A stretch of 7,883 nt of DNA from Bacteroidales bacterium UBA1769. Its GTDB lineage: Bacteria; Bacteroidota; Bacteroidia; Bacteroidales; UBA932. The translations under genes and the position numbers were made by a program. This document shows, piece after piece, positions 6,345-7,883 of this stretch. The stretch lies in contig DCGV01000054.1 in NCBI GenBank assembly GCA_002314725.1, positions 1 through 7,883 of the forward strand, in the 5' to 3' direction. Numbering within the stretch: position 1 is the stretch's first letter; every line of letters starts with the position of its first letter. Below the pieces are notes generated by a model that worked only from the letters and a program-made list of their open reading frames with translations, was not told the DNA's origin and did no database searches.

Positions 6345-7371
6345 CATATCAGAAGCTGATCTTGATATTTATCGTGACAAGATGCTTGGATTGGTGAAAG
6401 GTCGTTTCACTAATTTTAAAAAGATAAAGTACCCTTTTACTAATAAAGGCGAAGCCAAAAGGAATAGGGAATCTCGCCTTCGTTCATATATCAAGCATTT
6501 GCCAGATAATGAGTTGAAGGCCATTTTCGTAAGTAAGCCTAATGAACTAGAGGTCGTGAATGAAAGGATTATGTCGTCTTTCTTTGTGAATTATCATACG
6601 GAATTCCCAACATACCTTCAGTTGAAAGAGAAGGGCAAAAAGAGGACGAGTTCGGAAAATGTTTCATACATGTATCTCGACAAGAAGTATAAATTGTTTC
6701 TGAGAGATGTTTGCTGGCTTTTGGGATATGATGATTTGATTGCGAAAAACAAGGAGTTATCGTATTGGTTATGCAAAATTAAAGGGTCTGACACATGTAC
6801 TTATTGTAATAGACAATACACTTTTACTGTTCTAAGTAGGTCAAAAGAAACTATTGTCCGTCCGCAACTTGATCATTGGCGCCCAAAATCACTTTTTCCT
6901 TTGATGTCATTAAGTTTCTATAATTTGATACCGAGTTGCCCGAATTGTAATAGTTCCTCTAAAGGGTCAGCGGTTTTCTCTTTAGCCACACATATTCATC
7001 CATATATTCAGAAATCCCATAACCCAGAATTTGATTTTCATGCAATGCCTAATGGTTCTGATGGGTGGGAATTAGAAGTGCGGTCACATGGGGGTACTCC
7101 TGTTGATAATATGATAAAGGCTTTCAAATTAGAAGAATTGTATGCGACTCATAATTCATTGGAAGTGCAGGATATAATGGACTTGATAACTCATAATAGC
7201 GAGACGTATTTGAAAACATTGTTGAATCAGGTCCAGTCGGATTTTCCTAGACTTTCTCAAGAAGAGGCAATTAGAATGTTGCTCGGTTTTGAAAGCAATG
7301 CTGAAAAACTTGACAAACGTCCTCTGAGTAAGCTCAAAAGGGATTTGTTGAAAAATGCAGGTGTAATATGA
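6328..7371 (+). CDS. HNH endonuclease, PtuB-like partner of the upstream ATPase
   Basis: A 347-residue protein. The nuclease core spans about 157-225: CTYCNRQY (157-164), QLDHWRPKS (180-188), FYNLIPSCPNCNSSSKG (197-213) and THIHPY (221-226). Four cysteines (157, 160, 204, 207) should bind a structural zinc. Asp182-His183 is the HNH His position, with His183 the probable general base, and Asn199 and Asn208 the remaining HNH-type positions. The layout (CxYC, LDHxxPK, NLIPSCxxCN) is that of PtuB-type HNH effectors. The N-terminal 150 residues are helical and basic (KGRFTNFKKIKYPF, 24-37) and may contact the ATPase or nucleic acid. The C-terminal 120 residues are helical, ending KLKRDLLKNAGV. The ATG lies inside the end of the ATPase gene, so the two are almost certainly made together. 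Likely substrate is DNA (or tRNA, as shown for some relatives); the sequence does not say which. Confidence 0.86.
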   Translation: MWKLNDISEADLDIYRDKMLGLVKGRFTNFKKIKYPFTNKGEAKRNRESRLRSYIKHLPDNELKAIFVSKPNELEVVNERIMSSFFVNYHTEFPTYLQLKEKGKKRTSSENVSYMYLDKKYKLFLRDVCWLLGYDDLIAKNKELSYWLCKIKGSDTCTYCNRQYTFTVLSRSKETIVRPQLDHWRPKSLFPLMSLSFYNLIPSCPNCNSSSKGSAVFSLATHIHPYIQKSHNPEFDFHAMPNGSDGWELEVRSHGGTPVDNMIKAFKLEELYATHNSLEVQDIMDLITHNSETYLKTLLNQVQSDFPRLSQEEAIRMLLGFESNAEKLDKRPLSKLKRDLLKNAGVI

Positions 7372-7405
7372 TTGATATGGTGTTTTAGTGTGAAATAGCT
7401 TGGGT

Positions 7406-7648
7406 ATGGCAACAGTGGATGATTACATCATTTTATTTCAAACAGCATTGACAATATTGTCGGCAATAATAACCGGTGGTTTTGTCTTGGTGTTTGTTGA
7501 GATTGGAAATAGAAAGAATAGGGAGAACGACAAATACGAAACGGAGTTCAAGCCGTTTATGCACAAGCTCTCTGCTTATCTGCGTTTGATGAGTTGGTGC
7601 AAGTGTCACTTGGAATATCCAAAGAAATTAGAATATGAAAATAGTTAA
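7406..7648 (+). CDS. Small single-span membrane protein, unknown function
   Basis: An 80-residue protein I do not recognise. One hydrophobic segment runs from about residue 8 to 33 (IILFQTALTILSAIITGGFV and on to VEIG). A strongly charged stretch follows (NRKNRENDKYETEF, 35-48), then an amphipathic part, FMHKLSAYLRLMSWC (51-65). The positive-inside rule suggests the C-terminus is cytosolic. It starts 34 bases after the HNH stop on the same strand, so it may be in the same operon as a membrane component or effector. It may also be the truncated N-terminus of a longer membrane protein: it ends abruptly (YPKKLEYENS) and the next gene begins 12 bases on. ATG 7406 is chosen over a TTG at 7400. Confidence 0.6.
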   Translation: MATVDDYIILFQTALTILSAIITGGFVLVFVEIGNRKNRENDKYETEFKPFMHKLSAYLRLMSWCKCHLEYPKKLEYENS

Positions 7649-7660
7649 TTCTGTATAGAA

Positions 7661-7883
7661 ATGGATCAAATGAACGAAACGATACCTGTCCCGATGAATG
7701 ATGAGATTGTCATTTACCAAACAGAAGATGGTTCTGTCAAGGTGGATGTGCTCTTTGCTCACGAAACGGTTTGGCTCTCGATGGAGCAAATGGGAAAGTT
7801 GTTCGGTAAAAGCCGTACTACTATTCTGGGACATATTCAGAACATTTATAACGAGGGAGAGTTGGTGGAGGCTGATACGATGA
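7661..7883 (+). CDS. RhuM-family protein, N-terminal part (runs off the window)
   Basis: At least 74 codons are open to the window end. Residues 17-40 (VIYQTEDGSVKVDVLF, then ETVWLS) and 41-73 (MEQMGKLFGKSRTTILGHIQ, then NIYNEGELVEAD) match the N-terminus of the RhuM/Fic-associated 'virulence protein' family, whose hallmark is 'YxxxDGxxxVxVxxExETVWLTQxQxAxLF..SRxxIxxHIxNIxxEGEL'. The 41-63 part is probably a helix-turn-helix. RhuM was named from Salmonella pathogenicity island 3; its function is unclear, and it is common on mobile and restriction-rich islands. ATG at 7661 or 7670 are both possible, with no clear Shine-Dalgarno. The gap to the small membrane protein gene is 12 bases. Confidence 0.83.
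   Translation, partial: MDQMNETIPVPMNDEIVIYQTEDGSVKVDVLFAHETVWLSMEQMGKLFGKSRTTILGHIQNIYNEGELVEADTM

Noticed and set aside
7698..7883. ORF open to the window end in another frame
   Set aside because: The overlapping frame from 7661 carries clear RhuM-family motifs, so this one is a shadow.
1..7883. CRISPR array, tRNA or rRNA gene
   Set aside because: No regularly spaced repeats and no tRNA- or rRNA-like segments were seen on reading the sequence.

Overview
The window looks like accessory DNA from a member of the Bacteroidota, probably Bacteroidales. The protein families fit (a capsule-type hexapeptide acyltransferase, a WbuC-type cupin, DUF2971, RhuM), Shine-Dalgarno sequences are weak or absent, genes are short-spaced and on one strand, and GC is moderate with very AT-rich stretches. 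This placement is inference; no rRNA, tRNA or species marker is present.

Layout, all on the + strand. (1) Bases 1-319 are a recombination scar: the 3'-truncated end of an AlbA_2/Schlafen-type gene is joined to the last 61 codons of a hexapeptide acetyltransferase. (2) Bases 368-976 hold an intact acetyltransferase whose last 62 codons (791-976) are collinear with that fragment. (3) Bases 986-2101 encode a DUF2971 protein with a helical, TPR-like N-terminus. (4) Bases 2170-2586 encode a WbuC-family cupin that carries an in-frame interspersed repeat next to its metal-binding HxH. (5) Bases 2598-3755 encode a phospholipase D-fold (single HKD) protein with a long C-terminal extension that ends abruptly, followed by a 234-base gap that may hold decayed coding sequence. 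(6) Bases 3990-7371 hold an overlapping two-gene module: a 784-residue ABC/SMC-like ATPase and a 347-residue HNH endonuclease, best read as a Septu-like (PtuA/PtuB-type) anti-phage defence pair with no reverse transcriptase in view. (7) Bases 7406-7648 encode a small single-span membrane protein. (8) From 7661 a RhuM-family gene runs off the window end.

How the genes fit together: the acetyltransferase and WbuC cupin are families typical of surface-polysaccharide (capsule or O-antigen) loci. The PLD-fold nuclease, ATPase-HNH pair and RhuM gene are typical of defence or mobile islands. The window therefore reads as a polysaccharide locus edge into which defence cargo has been assembled, with scars of repeated recombination: a chimeric ORF, a mosaic-identity duplicated gene tail, a repeat inserted in an ORF, and sharp base-composition changes. 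The ATPase and nuclease almost certainly work together. Whether the PLD-fold gene, the DUF2971 gene or the small membrane protein belong to the same system cannot be decided from the sequence alone.
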